DNA of 64,000 bases from Photobacterium leiognathi (GTDB lineage: Bacteria; Pseudomonadota; Gammaproteobacteria; Enterobacterales; Vibrionaceae): contig NZ_CP131601.1 in assembly GCF_030685535.1 (NCBI RefSeq), positions 558,001 through 622,000 of the forward strand. Direction: 5' to 3'. Each line of letters starts with the position of its first letter. The first letter of the stretch is position 1. Positions 32,301 through 42,121 of this stretch are shown one piece after another. The notes under the pieces were generated by a model, which saw only the letters and a list, made by a program, of their open reading frames with translations, was not told the DNA's origin and searched no databases. The position numbers and the translations under genes were made by a program.

Positions 32301-32828
32301 CTACAAGGCTGGTTAAAGCAGCGTTATCAATCAGGTTTAATGCGTTTTCGTAGCGGTAAAGTGCGCTCGGTGGATTTATTGGCGGCTTGGTGTGATCACC
32401 TGTGTTTAGCCATTAGCCAACCTCAAGCAATGCAAAAAACACATCTGATTGGCACCGATAAATACCTTATTCTTCATCCAATTGATGCAGAAACTGCAAA
32501 GCGTTACCTACAAGAATTAATCGAGCTTTACTATCAAGGTTTAAATCAGCCATTGGCATATTTCCCGAAAACGGCACATGCAGGTATTCAAGCTTGTGTT
32601 GATAAACAAGGTAATTGGAAAGATGACGAACTGACGGTTGAAAAAGCTTACGACAAGATGGCGGGTTGTTTTAACGATGGTTATCTTTTTGCTGGTGAAG
32701 GTGCTGATGAGTACATCAATCGCGTGTGGACACATTGGGATGATGAGCTTGCGCAAACCAGTTATGTATTGGCATTGAAAGTGTTACAAGCGGCAGTGCT
32801 AAACAGTGAAGAAGTGAAGCAGGAATAG
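29376..32828 (+). CDS. recC: Exodeoxyribonuclease V gamma subunit RecC
   Basis: Subunit of RecBCD that splits the DNA strands and scans for Chi. At 1150 residues it is the normal length (E. coli 1122). The N-terminus MFTVYHSNQLDLLKSLLVELI and the conserved block VQSPGMSQWLKMELAKSLGVAANI identify it; the middle carries degenerate helicase-like motifs and the C-terminal third a degenerate nuclease fold, as in E. coli. First of recC-recB-recD; the E. coli gene ptrA, which lies between recC and recB, is absent, leaving a 276-base gap. Confidence 0.95.
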   Translation: MFTVYHSNQLDLLKSLLVELIRLQPLANPFEKEQILVQSPGMSQWLKMELAKSLGVAANIDFPLPATFIWKMFTQVLADVPERSAFNKEAMTWKLMQVLPAQFDQPEFEALQRYLDGDDDNLKCYQLAEKIADIFDQYLVYRPEWIQQWEAGETVAELEGEHPWQPILWQALYDQTLALGQSPYHRANLYEHFIETLQNYNASQGKEALIAAGLPQRLFVFGISSLPPRYLDALAAIGEHIDVHLMFTNPCRYYWGDIRDHKHLARLAAKNRVKLRAIENSIDEVLSDYKDDDLTSYDEMVEKLSGNSLLASMGKLGRDNVYLLSGMNVNTNDDGFVDIEPDNLLHAIQYDILELIDRQNDELLESSEHKFPIAADDNSLSIHACHSPMREVEVLHDKLLAMFEANPDLKPRDIIVMVADINAYSPAIQAVFGNAPGNRYIPFSISDRTAEQENPILLAFLRLLTLPDSRCHASELLELLEVPAVMNKFGFDSQSFEKVKQWIEEAGVRWGLDQHTSSQFDLPEQMQNTWLFGIQRMLLGYAMPHDTGLFEGISAYDQVQGIDAELAGQLAGFIDCLISYREVLAEPHTVAGWSDILNQLLDDFFAVELEGELVLKSIRDNVHRLQEQLSDAGYQTDITPAVLTQYLRDKLSGERVSQRFLAGQVNFCTLMPMRSIPFDVVCLLGMNDGAYPRNIAPEGFDLMNGRTKAGDRSRRDDDRYLFLEALLSAQQTLYISYVGRSIQDNAEKIASVLVSELVEYCQQGYCLEGDEPLAVDESAEKIKQKLIEHHPLVPFSPSAFTGEKGSYAIEWLPAAAREGQASQPFQLSELPPEPIADDQQQVLELAELQRFWRLPVRYFFNRRLKVYFEPPMGLLEDDEPFVLNQLESYHIKNDLLGLLLDAKMTNQDPDQIFSHFAQEQKAAGRLPVAAFGEIDLDASRSSVGELVDKIEPLVHAPLADQEVGLRFDVNGHPILLQGWLKQRYQSGLMRFRSGKVRSVDLLAAWCDHLCLAISQPQAMQKTHLIGTDKYLILHPIDAETAKRYLQELIELYYQGLNQPLAYFPKTAHAGIQACVDKQGNWKDDELTVEKAYDKMAGCFNDGYLFAGEGADEYINRVWTHWDDELAQTSYVLALKVLQAAVLNSEEVKQE

Positions 32829-33104
32829 AGAGAGTAGTGTGGCCGCCAGCAAATCATTATTAATTGTAGGGTGTTCGCTGTACGGCCACCGATCCAGAGG
32901 TGACCAAGTTTCTGGCGCAGATACTAACTAACCGCTGTAAGACAAACCGTGAGTAAGTTCTCACAATATTAGAATAAAACAGGATTTGATCGTTTAATCT
33001 TCGCTTATAAGTGTTTGATCACATTAGTGATGTGAGCAAGATCACCTTGAAATAACAATGATCATTTTAGCGTTCAAATTTGATGATATGGGACAAGTAA
33101 AATC
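32829..33104. other. recC-recB intergenic region with a CRP-like site
   Basis: A 276-base gap. A 7-bp GTGGCCG/CGGCCAC stem spans 32839-32889. TGTGA-N6-TCACC at 33031-33046 matches nine of ten CRP core positions. No open frame and no trace of ptrA could be seen. A separate promoter for recB is likely. Confidence 0.4.
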
Positions 33105-36100
33105 ATGACGGCACAAACGCAGACCAACATTTTGCAGCCAATGGCGTTCCCACTGCATGGCACCCGTTTAATTGAAGCCTCAGCGGGTACGGGTAAAACC
33201 TTCACCATTGCCAGTTTATACCTTCGTTTATTGTTAGGTCATGGCTGCGTACAAACACGCCACGCTACAGAGCTTACGGTTGATCAGATCCTTGTGGTGA
33301 CCTTTACAGAGGCGGCAACGGCTGAGCTGCGTGATCGTATTCGCGCACGTATCCATGATGCTCGACTCGCTTTTAGCCGAGGTGTTAGTCACGATCCTGT
33401 CATTGAGCCGTTGTTATCTGAATACCCAGATCATAAAGCGGCCGCGAATATTTTATTGCAGGCTGAGCGCCAAATGGATGAAGCGGCGATTTATACCATT
33501 CATGGTTTCTGTCAGCGTATGTTGACTCAAAATGCGTTTGAATCAGGCTGTCGTTTCAACAATGAATTTGTAACCGATGAAAGCCAGCTAAAAAGCTTGG
33601 TGGTGGCTGACTATTGGCGAAGCCATTTCTATCAATTACCTTGCTCGCTGGCATCACAAATTCGTGATTTATGGTCATCGCCAGCAGCTTTATTAAAAGA
33701 TATCGGTAATAGCTTAACCGATGCACCAGTCAAATTATCTGTCTCAGCCATGACGGCGGACTTAGAGCAGTTACACCAACAGAACCTTGAGCGCATTAAT
33801 GGCTTTAAGACGTTGTGGAAAGAGCACTTTGCTGATTTAGAAGCGTTAATTGCCAACTCTGACGTGAATAAGCGCAGCTATACCAAAAAGAGTTTACCCA
33901 CTTGGTTAGCACAGGTAAATGAGTGGGCAAATGCAGCCACCGATAGCTATGAGCTACCTGATAAGTTAGATAAGTTTTCACAGCGAGTATTAATCGAGAA
34001 AACCCCGAAAGGTGAAGCACCGCAACATAGTGTGTTTGTAGCTATCGATGACTTGATTGATAACCCAGCAACGTTACGGGATCCATTATTAGCTCATGCG
34101 ATTGAACGCTGTCGCACGCTACTCGCTCAAGCCAAAGCACATAAAGGCTGGTTATCGTTTGACGATCTTCTTACTCAGTTAGGTGCTGCGATCGAGCATG
34201 ATCAAGATGATCTGCTGGCAAGTAAGATCCGCAGTCAATATCCGGTGGCGATGATCGACGAATTCCAAGATACTGACCCCTTGCAATACGGTATTTTCAG
34301 CGCCGTTTATAAAGATCATCCTGAGTGTGGTTTGTTTATGATCGGTGATCCGAAGCAGGCGATTTATGCTTTTCGTGGTGCTGATATTTTTACCTATATT
34401 CAAGCTCGTCGACAGGTTCAAGATCATTACACGCTAGGCACAAACTGGCGTTCGACAGCCGATATGATCGCCTCTGTGAATAGTGTGTTTGCCCATCCCA
34501 ACAGTCCGTTTATTTACGATCAAGACATTACCTTTGAACCTGTTGGTCATAGCCCTAAAGCGCCAGAGCGAAGCTGGTGGCTCAATGGCGAAAAACAGCA
34601 CGCGTTAACTTTCTGGCTGCAAGATAATGATGAGGGTAAACCTGTTACCAAAGGTGAATATGAATCTACTATGGCGCAGGCAACCGCAGCGCAAATTCAG
34701 CATATTCTTGAGCGCTCACAACAAGGGCAAGGCTACTTTTTAGATAAAGAAGGTGGTGAAGCTAAAGCTATGAAAGCGGGTGATATTGCGGTACTGGTGC
34801 GCACTGGTCGTGAAGGCAAGTTAGTGCGAGAAGCGCTAGCACGCCAAGGCATTGCCAGTGTGTATTTATCAAATCGTGATAGTGTGTTTTCAACCGCAGA
34901 AGCGGCAGATGTTCAACGTTTACTGCAAGCAGTATTAACCCCTGAAGATGATCGCGCGCTACGATCAGCATTAGCGTCTGGTTTATTTGCGTTAACAGCG
35001 ATTGAGCTTGATACCCTTAATAACGATGAGAACGAATGGGAAATTGCGGTAAATAGCTTTAAACAATATCGTCAGCAATGGCAAAAGCGCGGCGTGATGC
35101 CGATGCTGCGCAGCGTCATGGCGAAAAATAATATCGCTGAGCGTTTGTTAGTTGAAGAAGGCGGTGAGCGTCGTTTAACGGATTTACTGCATATTGGCGA
35201 ATTGCTGCAAGAAGCCAGCCAAACCTTAGACAGTGATTACGCATTGCTACGTTGGTTAGCTGAAAATGTGGCAGAGCCAAACGGTAATTCTGATGAGCAA
35301 ATTTTACGTTTGGAATCAGAGCGTAACTTGGTGCAAATCGTCACTATCCATAAATCAAAAGGTTTGGAATATGATCTGGTGTTTATGCCGTTCGTGTGTA
35401 GCTTCCGTGCCGTTGATAACAAAGGTGAAGTGAAATATCACGATGAAGCCGAGAATGTAACGATTTTAGATATCACCAAGCATGAAGACTCGGTTGTTAA
35501 AGCAGATAAAGAGCGCTTAGCTGAAGACTTACGTTTGATTTACGTAGCTCTGACCCGTGCGGTATACGGTTGTTTTGTGGGTATGGCGCTAGGTTCGAAA
35601 TGGTCGTAGTACCAAAGAGCCAACGGGACTGCATAAATCAGCCATGGGTTATTTAATTCAAAATGGCGAAGAGTGTGGTGTGGCTGCGTTAGAGCTTGCA
35701 CTGGCGAAGTTATCTGAAACTCAACCAACGATTACCATTGAAGAGCCACCTGTGCTCCCTGAAGATAAATGGGAAGCACTGGATGAGCAAAGCCAAGCAT
35801 TAACCCGTCGTGAGTTTGAACGTCAGATTGAACGTAACTGGTGGATGACCAGTTATTCCAACTTGGTAAAACAAGGGCATCAAGCACACCATGACAGTAG
35901 CTTAGATTTGCCAGACTTTGATATTGATTCAGTCCAAACGGATGCGCTTCAAAATGATGGTTCAGAAAGCCCTGATGCCGAGGTTGAGTTAGAGCCTGAA
36001 TACTCCATTTATACTTTCCCTCGTGGTGCGCGTCCGGGTACGTTTTTGCATACCGTGTTTGAAGAGATTGAATTTACTCGTCCTGTTGATAGCCCTGAAA

Positions 36101-36729
36101 CAGTCGCCAAATTAACCGAGTTGCTTGAGTTGGAGCATTATGAATTGGCGTGGCTACCTGTATTGCAGCAGCTAATTCAAGATGTGCTCAATTGTGCGCT
36201 TGATGGTGAGCAATTGTTGCTGGCAGAAAAAACGCCACAACAACGCTTAACGGAAATGGAGTTTTTACTGCCAATTGAAATGCTGCAATCACCACTACTG
36301 AACAAAGTGATCGCGAAACATGATTCCATTTCCGCCAAAGCGGGTGAATTAGGGTTTAGCTCAGTGAGTGGGATGCTAAAAGGCTTTATCGACTTGGTGT
36401 TTGAGCATCAAGGCAAATACTACGTACTTGACTGGAAATCGAATTATCTGGGTGATGATCCGCAAGTCTATCGTGGCGAGCAGTTAGTGGAAGCGATGCG
36501 TGATCACCGCTACGACTTGCAGTACCAAATTTATGCCTTAGCACTGCAACGTTTCTTACGTAGTCGTATTCCTAATTATGATTACGACACCCATTTTGGT
36601 GGCGTGTATTACTTGTTCTTACGTGGTATTCAGGCGGGTAGCGACAGTGGTATTTTCCATGCGAAACCATCGCAAGCACTATTAGATGAACTGGATTTAT
36701 TAATTGATGGAGCATTACCTCATGCTTAA
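33105..36729 (+). pseudogene. recB: Exodeoxyribonuclease V beta subunit RecB, frameshifted
   Basis: Helicase/nuclease subunit of RecBCD. Frame one (33105-35609, 834 residues) carries Walker A EASAGTGKT (residues 24-32), DEFQDTDPLQ and the C-terminal SF1 motif ending YVALTRAVYGCFVGMA, then breaks. Homology resumes in another frame as VRNGRSTKEPTGLHKSAMGYL and runs to 36729, including the nuclease motif VLDWKSNYLG with catalytic Asp and Lys. One extra base near 35592-35600 (in GCTAGGTTCG) explains it. No slippery heptamer is present. If real, the nuclease domain is cut from the helicase; if a sequencing error, the gene is intact (about 1207 residues). An ATG at 35644 could start a separate nuclease fragment. 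Confidence 0.85.
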
Positions 36730-38791
36730 ACGACTACAAGCGTTAACTAAACAAGGTGTGTTACGTCAGCTTGATTACCAGTTCGCCAAATTCGTTGCTT
36801 ATCACAGCCCTGCTGAACAAGCTGATTTAGCGGCATTGGTGGCAGCAATTGCTAGTAACGAGCTAGGTAAGGGGCATGTGTGTGTGATGTTAGATAAAAT
36901 CACACCGCAACGATTATTGGGCTTGCCGTCTCGTGTGGCTATTGAGCTTTTAGATGGCATGCCTGAGCCATCGTCATGGGCGGAGTTACTCACTAAGTTT
37001 ACTGTTGTTTCGACAGTAAAAGCTGGCAATGTTGAAGCTACGCCTTTAGTGATTGAGCATGGCCGTTTGTACTTAAGCCGTTACTGGCAATTTGAACAAA
37101 CGGTTGCCGCTAAGATTTTATCGATGGCAAAAAATGCAGGTAATCAACAGCAGATATTTAATCCAGAGCAGCTAACCGAGATGCATCAAGCGTTAGATAG
37201 TTTGTTCCCTGTTTCTTATGGCTATCTGTTCGAAGCGTTGTCCAACGCTGACACGCCGCAAGCTCGTCAAACACTAGTTTGTGACATGCTTGATATTGTT
37301 AAACCTGAATCGCTGGATTGGGTGAGTATCGATACTGTTTTAAGTTCGGCAAAACAACAAACCGATTTAGCGCAGCTTGATGGTTTGATCCCATTCGATG
37401 TGTGTTTGAACTGGCAGAAAGTGGCTGCAGCCGTGGCGTTAACCCGTCAATTTGCGGTGATTTCAGGCGGTCCAGGTACCGGTAAAACCACCACGGTCGC
37501 AAAACTGTTAGCGGCACTGGTGATGCAAGCAGGTGATGAGCACATCCCTAATATCATGCTGGTTGCACCAACAGGTAAAGCGGCGGCAAGACTGACAGAA
37601 TCGATCAGTTCAGCGGTTAAATCACTGCCTATCGAAAAGTCGGTAAAAGAGCGTATTCCTACTCAATCGAGCACGATTCACCGTCTATTAGGGGCGATTC
37701 CGGGGCGTGTTGAGTTTCGTCATCATAAAGAAAATCCACTGCACCTTGATGTGCTGGTGGTCGATGAAGCCTCAATGGTCGATTTACCTATGATGGCGCG
37801 CTTACTAGATGCAATGCCAGCTGGCGCAAAACTGATTTTATTAGGTGATAGAGATCAGCTGGCATCAGTTGAAGCGGGTGCTGTGTTAGGTGATATCTGC
37901 TCGTTTGCAAACCAAGGTTATAGTGGCTCACAAGGTCAGGTATTAAGCCAATTAACAGGCTATGACTTACATAGCACTTCGTTAGATTTAAGCTTAGTAG
38001 CAGATTGTTTGTGTATGCTACAAAAGAGTTATCGCTTCCATTCCCAATCAGGTATTGGTCAGTTAGCGAAGGCAATCAATAGTGGCCGCCCTGCGCTGGT
38101 GGATAAAGTATGGCAGCAAGGCTTTAAAGATATCCATCACTATGCGTTATCAACTGAAAGTTATCAGTCGATGATCAATCAGGTTACGACCTTCTATTTT
38201 GATTATCTGGATGCGATTGCCGAGCAACGTGAGCCCAAAGTGGTATTAGATGCGTTTGCCAACGTGCGTTTGCTGTGTGCATTACGTGAAGGTGATTTTG
38301 GTGTAGCTGGCTTAAATTACCGAATTGAAAAAGAGTTAACGCATCGCGGTAAGATCAATCCGGGGGATGATACTTGGTATCAAGGTCGTCCGATTATGAT
38401 CACTCGAAATGATCACGCTGTCGGTTTGTATAACGGTGATATTGGTATCACCATGTTAGAGCCAGAAACAGAAGCGGTTGACGGTATTCGCCGTTTAAAA
38501 GTGTATTTTGAAATGCCCGATGGCACGATCCGTGGTTTCTTACCAAGTCGTATTCCTGATCATGAAGTGGTGTTTGCAATGACGATCCACAAATCGCAAG
38601 GTTCGGAATTTGCCGATACTGTGATGGTGTTACCACATGACTTTACGCCAATTTTAACTCGAGAGCTGATTTACACCGGTATTACCCGTGCAAAAGCAAG
38701 ACTGTATTTGTATGCACAACCGGATGTGATTCGTCGAAGTGTGCAAGTGCGTACTGAACGTGCCAGTGGTTTATCTGAGTTATTGGTTTAG
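36722..38791 (+). CDS. recD: Exodeoxyribonuclease V alpha subunit RecD
   Basis: The 5'-to-3' helicase of RecBCD. Start MLKRLQALTKQGVLRQLDYQFA at 36722 overlaps the recB stop by eight bases, so translation is coupled. An N-terminal RecB-binding domain precedes Walker A SGGPGTGKTTT near residue 249, Walker B VVDEASMVDLPMM and the C-terminal motif AMTIHKSQGSEF. About 689 residues, somewhat longer than E. coli RecD (608). Confidence 0.93.
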   Translation: MLKRLQALTKQGVLRQLDYQFAKFVAYHSPAEQADLAALVAAIASNELGKGHVCVMLDKITPQRLLGLPSRVAIELLDGMPEPSSWAELLTKFTVVSTVKAGNVEATPLVIEHGRLYLSRYWQFEQTVAAKILSMAKNAGNQQQIFNPEQLTEMHQALDSLFPVSYGYLFEALSNADTPQARQTLVCDMLDIVKPESLDWVSIDTVLSSAKQQTDLAQLDGLIPFDVCLNWQKVAAAVALTRQFAVISGGPGTGKTTTVAKLLAALVMQAGDEHIPNIMLVAPTGKAAARLTESISSAVKSLPIEKSVKERIPTQSSTIHRLLGAIPGRVEFRHHKENPLHLDVLVVDEASMVDLPMMARLLDAMPAGAKLILLGDRDQLASVEAGAVLGDICSFANQGYSGSQGQVLSQLTGYDLHSTSLDLSLVADCLCMLQKSYRFHSQSGIGQLAKAINSGRPALVDKVWQQGFKDIHHYALSTESYQSMINQVTTFYFDYLDAIAEQREPKVVLDAFANVRLLCALREGDFGVAGLNYRIEKELTHRGKINPGDDTWYQGRPIMITRNDHAVGLYNGDIGITMLEPETEAVDGIRRLKVYFEMPDGTIRGFLPSRIPDHEVVFAMTIHKSQGSEFADTVMVLPHDFTPILTRELIYTGITRAKARLYLYAQPDVIRRSVQVRTERASGLSELLV

Positions 38792-38820
38792 TATCGTTTT
38801 CCTCAAAGTATTATGAATAA

Positions 38821-38848
38821 AAAACGCCAGCATAACCGCTGGCGTTTT
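38821..38848. terminator. Bidirectional terminator between recD and dsbB
   Basis: AAAACGCCAGC / GCTGGCGTTTT around ATAACC, between convergent genes. Confidence 0.9.
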
Positions 38849-38865
38849 CTTTGGGCTTATTCGTA

Positions 38866-39414
38866 TTACTTGAACATATCGAGTAACCAGTAGCTAACTG
38901 GGTTATCTGGACATTGGTAAGGACCACATTCAAGGAAAGTTGAAACAACGTTGATCAAGACAGCGACGATCGCCAAGATACAAACAAATTTACCAAATTT
39001 ATTCATTTGGTAGTTTTCGCTTGTCCAGTCCTTATTCCATAGCATCAACAGTAGTGCAACACCCGCAATCGTCATACCGAAGATCACAAATGCCCACGTG
39101 TAGTAGTGCATACCTAAAATAGGGCTACCAAAACCAGGCGTACCTGGAATAACGTGTAGTGATACTTGGCGAAGCGCGGTCGCTGCGCCAAATAACGCAC
39201 CAACGAGTATAACACCGTAGTGGCGTTGCTGTGTGCCGTAAACCACGTTTAGCATGAAGCCGAACATGACCATCACAAAGCCAAGGCGCTGCAATAGACA
39301 CAATGGGCAAGGCAATTCATTCCAAGCAACTTGTAATACGGAGCCCATGAGCAGTACAAAAGTAATGCCTAGTAGACCAAGTGTGTTGAGCAAGGTTACG
39401 TGTTTATTATTCAT
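38866..39414 (-). CDS. DsbB-family disulfide bond formation protein
   Basis: Inner membrane oxidoreductase that passes electrons from a DsbA-type partner to quinone. The 182-residue protein has four to five hydrophobic helices; periplasmic pair one is Cys36-Pro-Leu-Cys39 and the second pair lies in ECGPYQCP near the C-terminus (about residues 162-167). This arrangement, with the second pair late, and a small membrane gene directly upstream mark it as a DsbB paralogue of the DUF5993-linked type rather than canonical DsbB; the partner is unknown. Confidence 0.85.
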   Translation of the reverse strand: MNNKHVTLLNTLGLLGITFVLLMGSVLQVAWNELPCPLCLLQRLGFVMVMFGFMLNVVYGTQQRHYGVILVGALFGAATALRQVSLHVIPGTPGFGSPILGMHYYTWAFVIFGMTIAGVALLLMLWNKDWTSENYQMNKFGKFVCILAIVAVLINVVSTFLECGPYQCPDNPVSYWLLDMFK

Positions 39415-39429
39415 TCTTTATCGCCCCCG

Positions 39430-39585
39430 TTATAACAAAATGGATAGGGTGTCGGTTGCGTGGTGATTAAACCAGTACAGACCCAGAACGACAGAGATTG
39501 CGAAAAACGCATAACCCATGCTTTTTTTACCAATGAACGCCGTGACCATGGCGATCAAAAGTAATAAGAAAATTAAACTCATCAT
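39430..39585 (-). CDS. Small membrane protein (DUF5993-like) upstream of dsbB
   Basis: A 51-codon frame, starting MMSLIFLLLLIAMV and ending in a hydrophilic tail with YWFNHHATDT before a short hydrophobic end. Two hydrophobic stretches (about residues 3-18 and 24-38) suggest a hairpin or two-pass peptide. It ends 15 bases before dsbB on the same strand. The HHATDT tail is what I recall for DUF5993 proteins found beside DsbB paralogues; that naming is from memory. It may be a DsbB accessory subunit. Confidence 0.7.
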   Translation of the reverse strand: MMSLIFLLLLIAMVTAFIGKKSMGYAFFAISVVLGLYWFNHHATDTLSILL

Positions 39586-39710
39586 AAGCTGCTTTACTTA
39601 CCTTTGCTTTATACTTTCTGTAATAATTATGTGTTGAGCGGTTGTTCTATAAGTTATAGAAGCGGGAAAGTATATTGCCAACAATGACTGGTTTGTTAAT
39701 TTATTGTCAT

Positions 39711-41039
39711 TTATTTGAGTTTTGTTATCAGGATCTTTGATCTTCTTTGGTAATTGTATAGTGCTTTTTTAGCCATCGGCAGCCTTTCAACATCACACTC
39801 AGAGAATCCTTGCTCTCTGAACCAATGTAAACTTCTCGTAGTTAGCACAAATAAATGTTCTAGTTTTTGTTGGCGAGCCTGTTGGCAAAGCTCATTTAAT
39901 AACAGTACGCCTCGGTTACCATCTCTGTAGTCAGGATGAATGGCAACACAAGCCATTTCTGCCATTTTCTCATCGGGGAAGGGGTAGAGGGCGGCACAAC
40001 CAATGATTAAGTTATCACGTTCAACGATGGTGAATTGGGTGATCTCTTGCTCTAGTTGTTCTCGTGAACGTCGAACTAAAATGCCATCTTGTTCTAGAGG
40101 CTGAATTAAATCAAGAATACCGCCAATGTCGTTAATATTGGCGCGACGTACTTTTTCGGCACTTGCCATCACGATTTGGGTACCAATGCCATCAACAGAA
40201 AACAGCTCTTGAATTAATGCGCCATCTTCTTTGTAACTGACTAAATGACTGCGAGGCACACCTGCTCGACATGCGCTAATTGCGCCACGAAGAAAACGCC
40301 CCGTGCCACAATCTTGAGCCCGTTCATCAATCAGGTTTTGTAGGATTTCATCGGCTTCATTAGGTAATAGCTCAGAGATCACTTCGCTATTGTCATCGAG
40401 AACACCAAGCTCAGAGCAAAAGCCAATCAACTTGTCGGCCTTTAAGCGAATAGCCACTTGGGTCGCAACTTCCTCTGAGGTGAGGTTAAAGCATTCACCT
40501 GTTACCGAACTGGCGATCGGGCCAAGTAAAACAATGGAGCCTTGTTCAAGCTGACGCTTAATCGCATCCGTATCAATCCGACGTATTTTTCCGCTGTGGC
40601 AATAATCAATCCCGTCATCAATCCCTAGCGGTTGGGCAACAATAAAGTTGCCACTAATGATATTGATTTGTGCGCCAGCCATTGGTGTATTGTGGAGTCC
40701 CATTGAAAAACGCGCAGTAATATCTAATTGCAGTTGCCCCGCAGCTTGCTTAGCTATCTCAAGGGAACGTTCGTCAGTAATGCGGATCCCTTTATGATAA
40801 GGAGAATAACAATCTTGCTCTGCAAGTAATGCACTAATTTGCGGGCGAGCACCATAGACAATCACGATTTGAATGCCTAGGCTATTAAGTAAGGCGATAT
40901 CGTTGACGATATTACTGAAGTTGGGATCGGCAAAGGCTTCACCGCCAACCATGATCACCATCGTCTTCCCAACATGGGCATTTAAATAAGGTGCTGACTG
41001 TCTAAATCCTTTAACCAGCGGCGTACTACGTCTTTTCAC
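39711..41039 (-). CDS. argA: Amino-acid N-acetyltransferase (N-acetylglutamate synthase)
   Basis: Acetylates glutamate to start arginine synthesis. The amino-acid kinase-like domain (about residues 20-290, with [10 protein letters not shown] and the arginine-binding region) is followed by a GNAT acetyltransferase domain (about 295-440, with [14 protein letters not shown] binding acetyl-CoA). The 442-residue length equals E. coli ArgA (443). It follows recD as in E. coli. No ARG box good enough to report was found upstream. Confidence 0.95.
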   Translation of the reverse strand: MKRRSTPLVKGFRQSAPYLNAHVGKTMVIMVGGEAFADPNFSNIVNDIALLNSLGIQIVIVYGARPQISALLAEQDCYSPYHKGIRITDERSLEIAKQAAGQLQLDITARFSMGLHNTPMAGAQINIISGNFIVAQPLGIDDGIDYCHSGKIRRIDTDAIKRQLEQGSIVLLGPIASSVTGECFNLTSEEVATQVAIRLKADKLIGFCSELGVLDDNSEVISELLPNEADEILQNLIDERAQDCGTGRFLRGAISACRAGVPRSHLVSYKEDGALIQELFSVDGIGTQIVMASAEKVRRANINDIGGILDLIQPLEQDGILVRRSREQLEQEITQFTIVERDNLIIGCAALYPFPDEKMAEMACVAIHPDYRDGNRGVLLLNELCQQARQQKLEHLFVLTTRSLHWFREQGFSECDVERLPMAKKALYNYQRRSKILITKLK

Positions 41040-41205
41040 TATCTGACATCCATGTACAAAAAAGTTATATGGATAAAGTAAATTAATTTGTCAATTTGTA
41101 CAGTCTTAAAGTGATAGTATTTACCAAGATGTTACGTTGGTAATTAGGTATTTACATTGAGACGTCATACTTAATCTAACCATAAGATTATTCTGGAGAT
41201 GAAGA

Positions 41206-41622
41206 TTGGATAAAGCCCAATTATCACAAGATAATATGACGACTCAGCCAACTAAGCGTTCGCATGTCATTATGCTGCTTTGTTTATTAATCGGTGGGTT
41301 AGTGCTAGCTGGGGTGTTTGTCTCTAAACATTCATTATCGAATCTATTTCAGCCTGCGTCATCGGTTGGGATCTATGGTCATTGGCAAGAACATGATGTC
41401 GCAAAATATGCCGCTGATAGTTTCGAAATCGGCCCTTTAGGGATTTATCATCAAAACCGCTTAGTGACGACGACGTATGAATGGGACGGTCAAACGCTCA
41501 GTTATCGTTTAGGCGGGGAGCTATACAGCTATATTTATGTAAAAAACACCTTTATCCGTCAGCAACCCGCGCACTATATTTCGACTTTTTTACGAACACC
41601 TCTATCATTAAATCAGTTTTAG
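41206..41622 (+). CDS. DUF2850-type membrane-anchored protein
   Basis: 138 residues from a TTG start at 41206, which has GGAGAT six bases before it; an internal ATG at 41236 would lack this site. One membrane anchor (about residues 20-40) is followed by a periplasmic-type domain with YGHWQEHDVAKYAADSFEI and a beta-rich end, the pattern I recall for vibrio DUF2850. Function unknown. Its 3' end overlaps the next minus-strand gene by 15 bases. Confidence 0.7.
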   Translation: MDKAQLSQDNMTTQPTKRSHVIMLLCLLIGGLVLAGVFVSKHSLSNLFQPASSVGIYGHWQEHDVAKYAADSFEIGPLGIYHQNRLVTTTYEWDGQTLSYRLGGELYSYIYVKNTFIRQQPAHYISTFLRTPLSLNQF

Positions 41623-41823
41623 TAGCTCGTGAATGGAACTTTGCTTGAGGGCTATTTGTCTCATGAGTTCAGCCGTCTGTGGGGTGCCACCGAGACAGTG
41701 CTGAATAACGTTATTGATTTGTTGTTGAGGAACCCCCTCGCTGGTTAAATTTCGTATCCATTGATATTCAATAGCATTGGGATCTAACAAAGTATCTTTG
41801 CCAACTTTAAGTGGTACTTGCAT
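41608..41823 (-). CDS. Small conserved-looking hypothetical protein
   Basis: 71 residues, MQVPLKVGKDTLLDPNAIEY..., with AAAGAG before the ATG. Mostly helical with no cysteine pair beyond a single Cys and no membrane segment. It converges on the DUF2850 gene with a 15-base overlap. Family not recognised; kept because of its ribosome site and protein-like composition. Confidence 0.5.
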   Translation of the reverse strand: MQVPLKVGKDTLLDPNAIEYQWIRNLTSEGVPQQQINNVIQHCLGGTPQTAELMRQIALKQSSIHELLKLI

Positions 41824-42121
41824 CTCTTTATGTCCTTATGAGTGCGATATTTTTATTATAAATTTGTAAGTTGTGTATTTTTTGTGACGCTTTTATTAAA
41901 TCTGTTGAGTGTGACAAAAATATGACACTTATTGAATTATAGATAAAATAAATATCCTCCTTATTTACATGGAAATGCAGACACTTCAATGACATTTAGA
42001 TACAAATATGGTTTAAGATTATGACGTTATATGGCTTGGGCTTTGTTACTATTGCCGTTATAAATGCATATTCATCTTCTTGGCTATATCGCTTTTTTAA
42101 ATTTTTATAGGCTTATCTATC

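Noticed and set aside
35585..35610. Programmed frameshifting in recB.
   Set aside because: No slippery heptamer, stimulatory hairpin or internal Shine-Dalgarno was seen, and RecB is not known to use it; mutation or sequencing error is more likely.
41040..41205. ARG boxes upstream of argA.
   Set aside because: AT-rich palindromic stretches exist, but none fits TGAAT-N8-ATTCA well enough.
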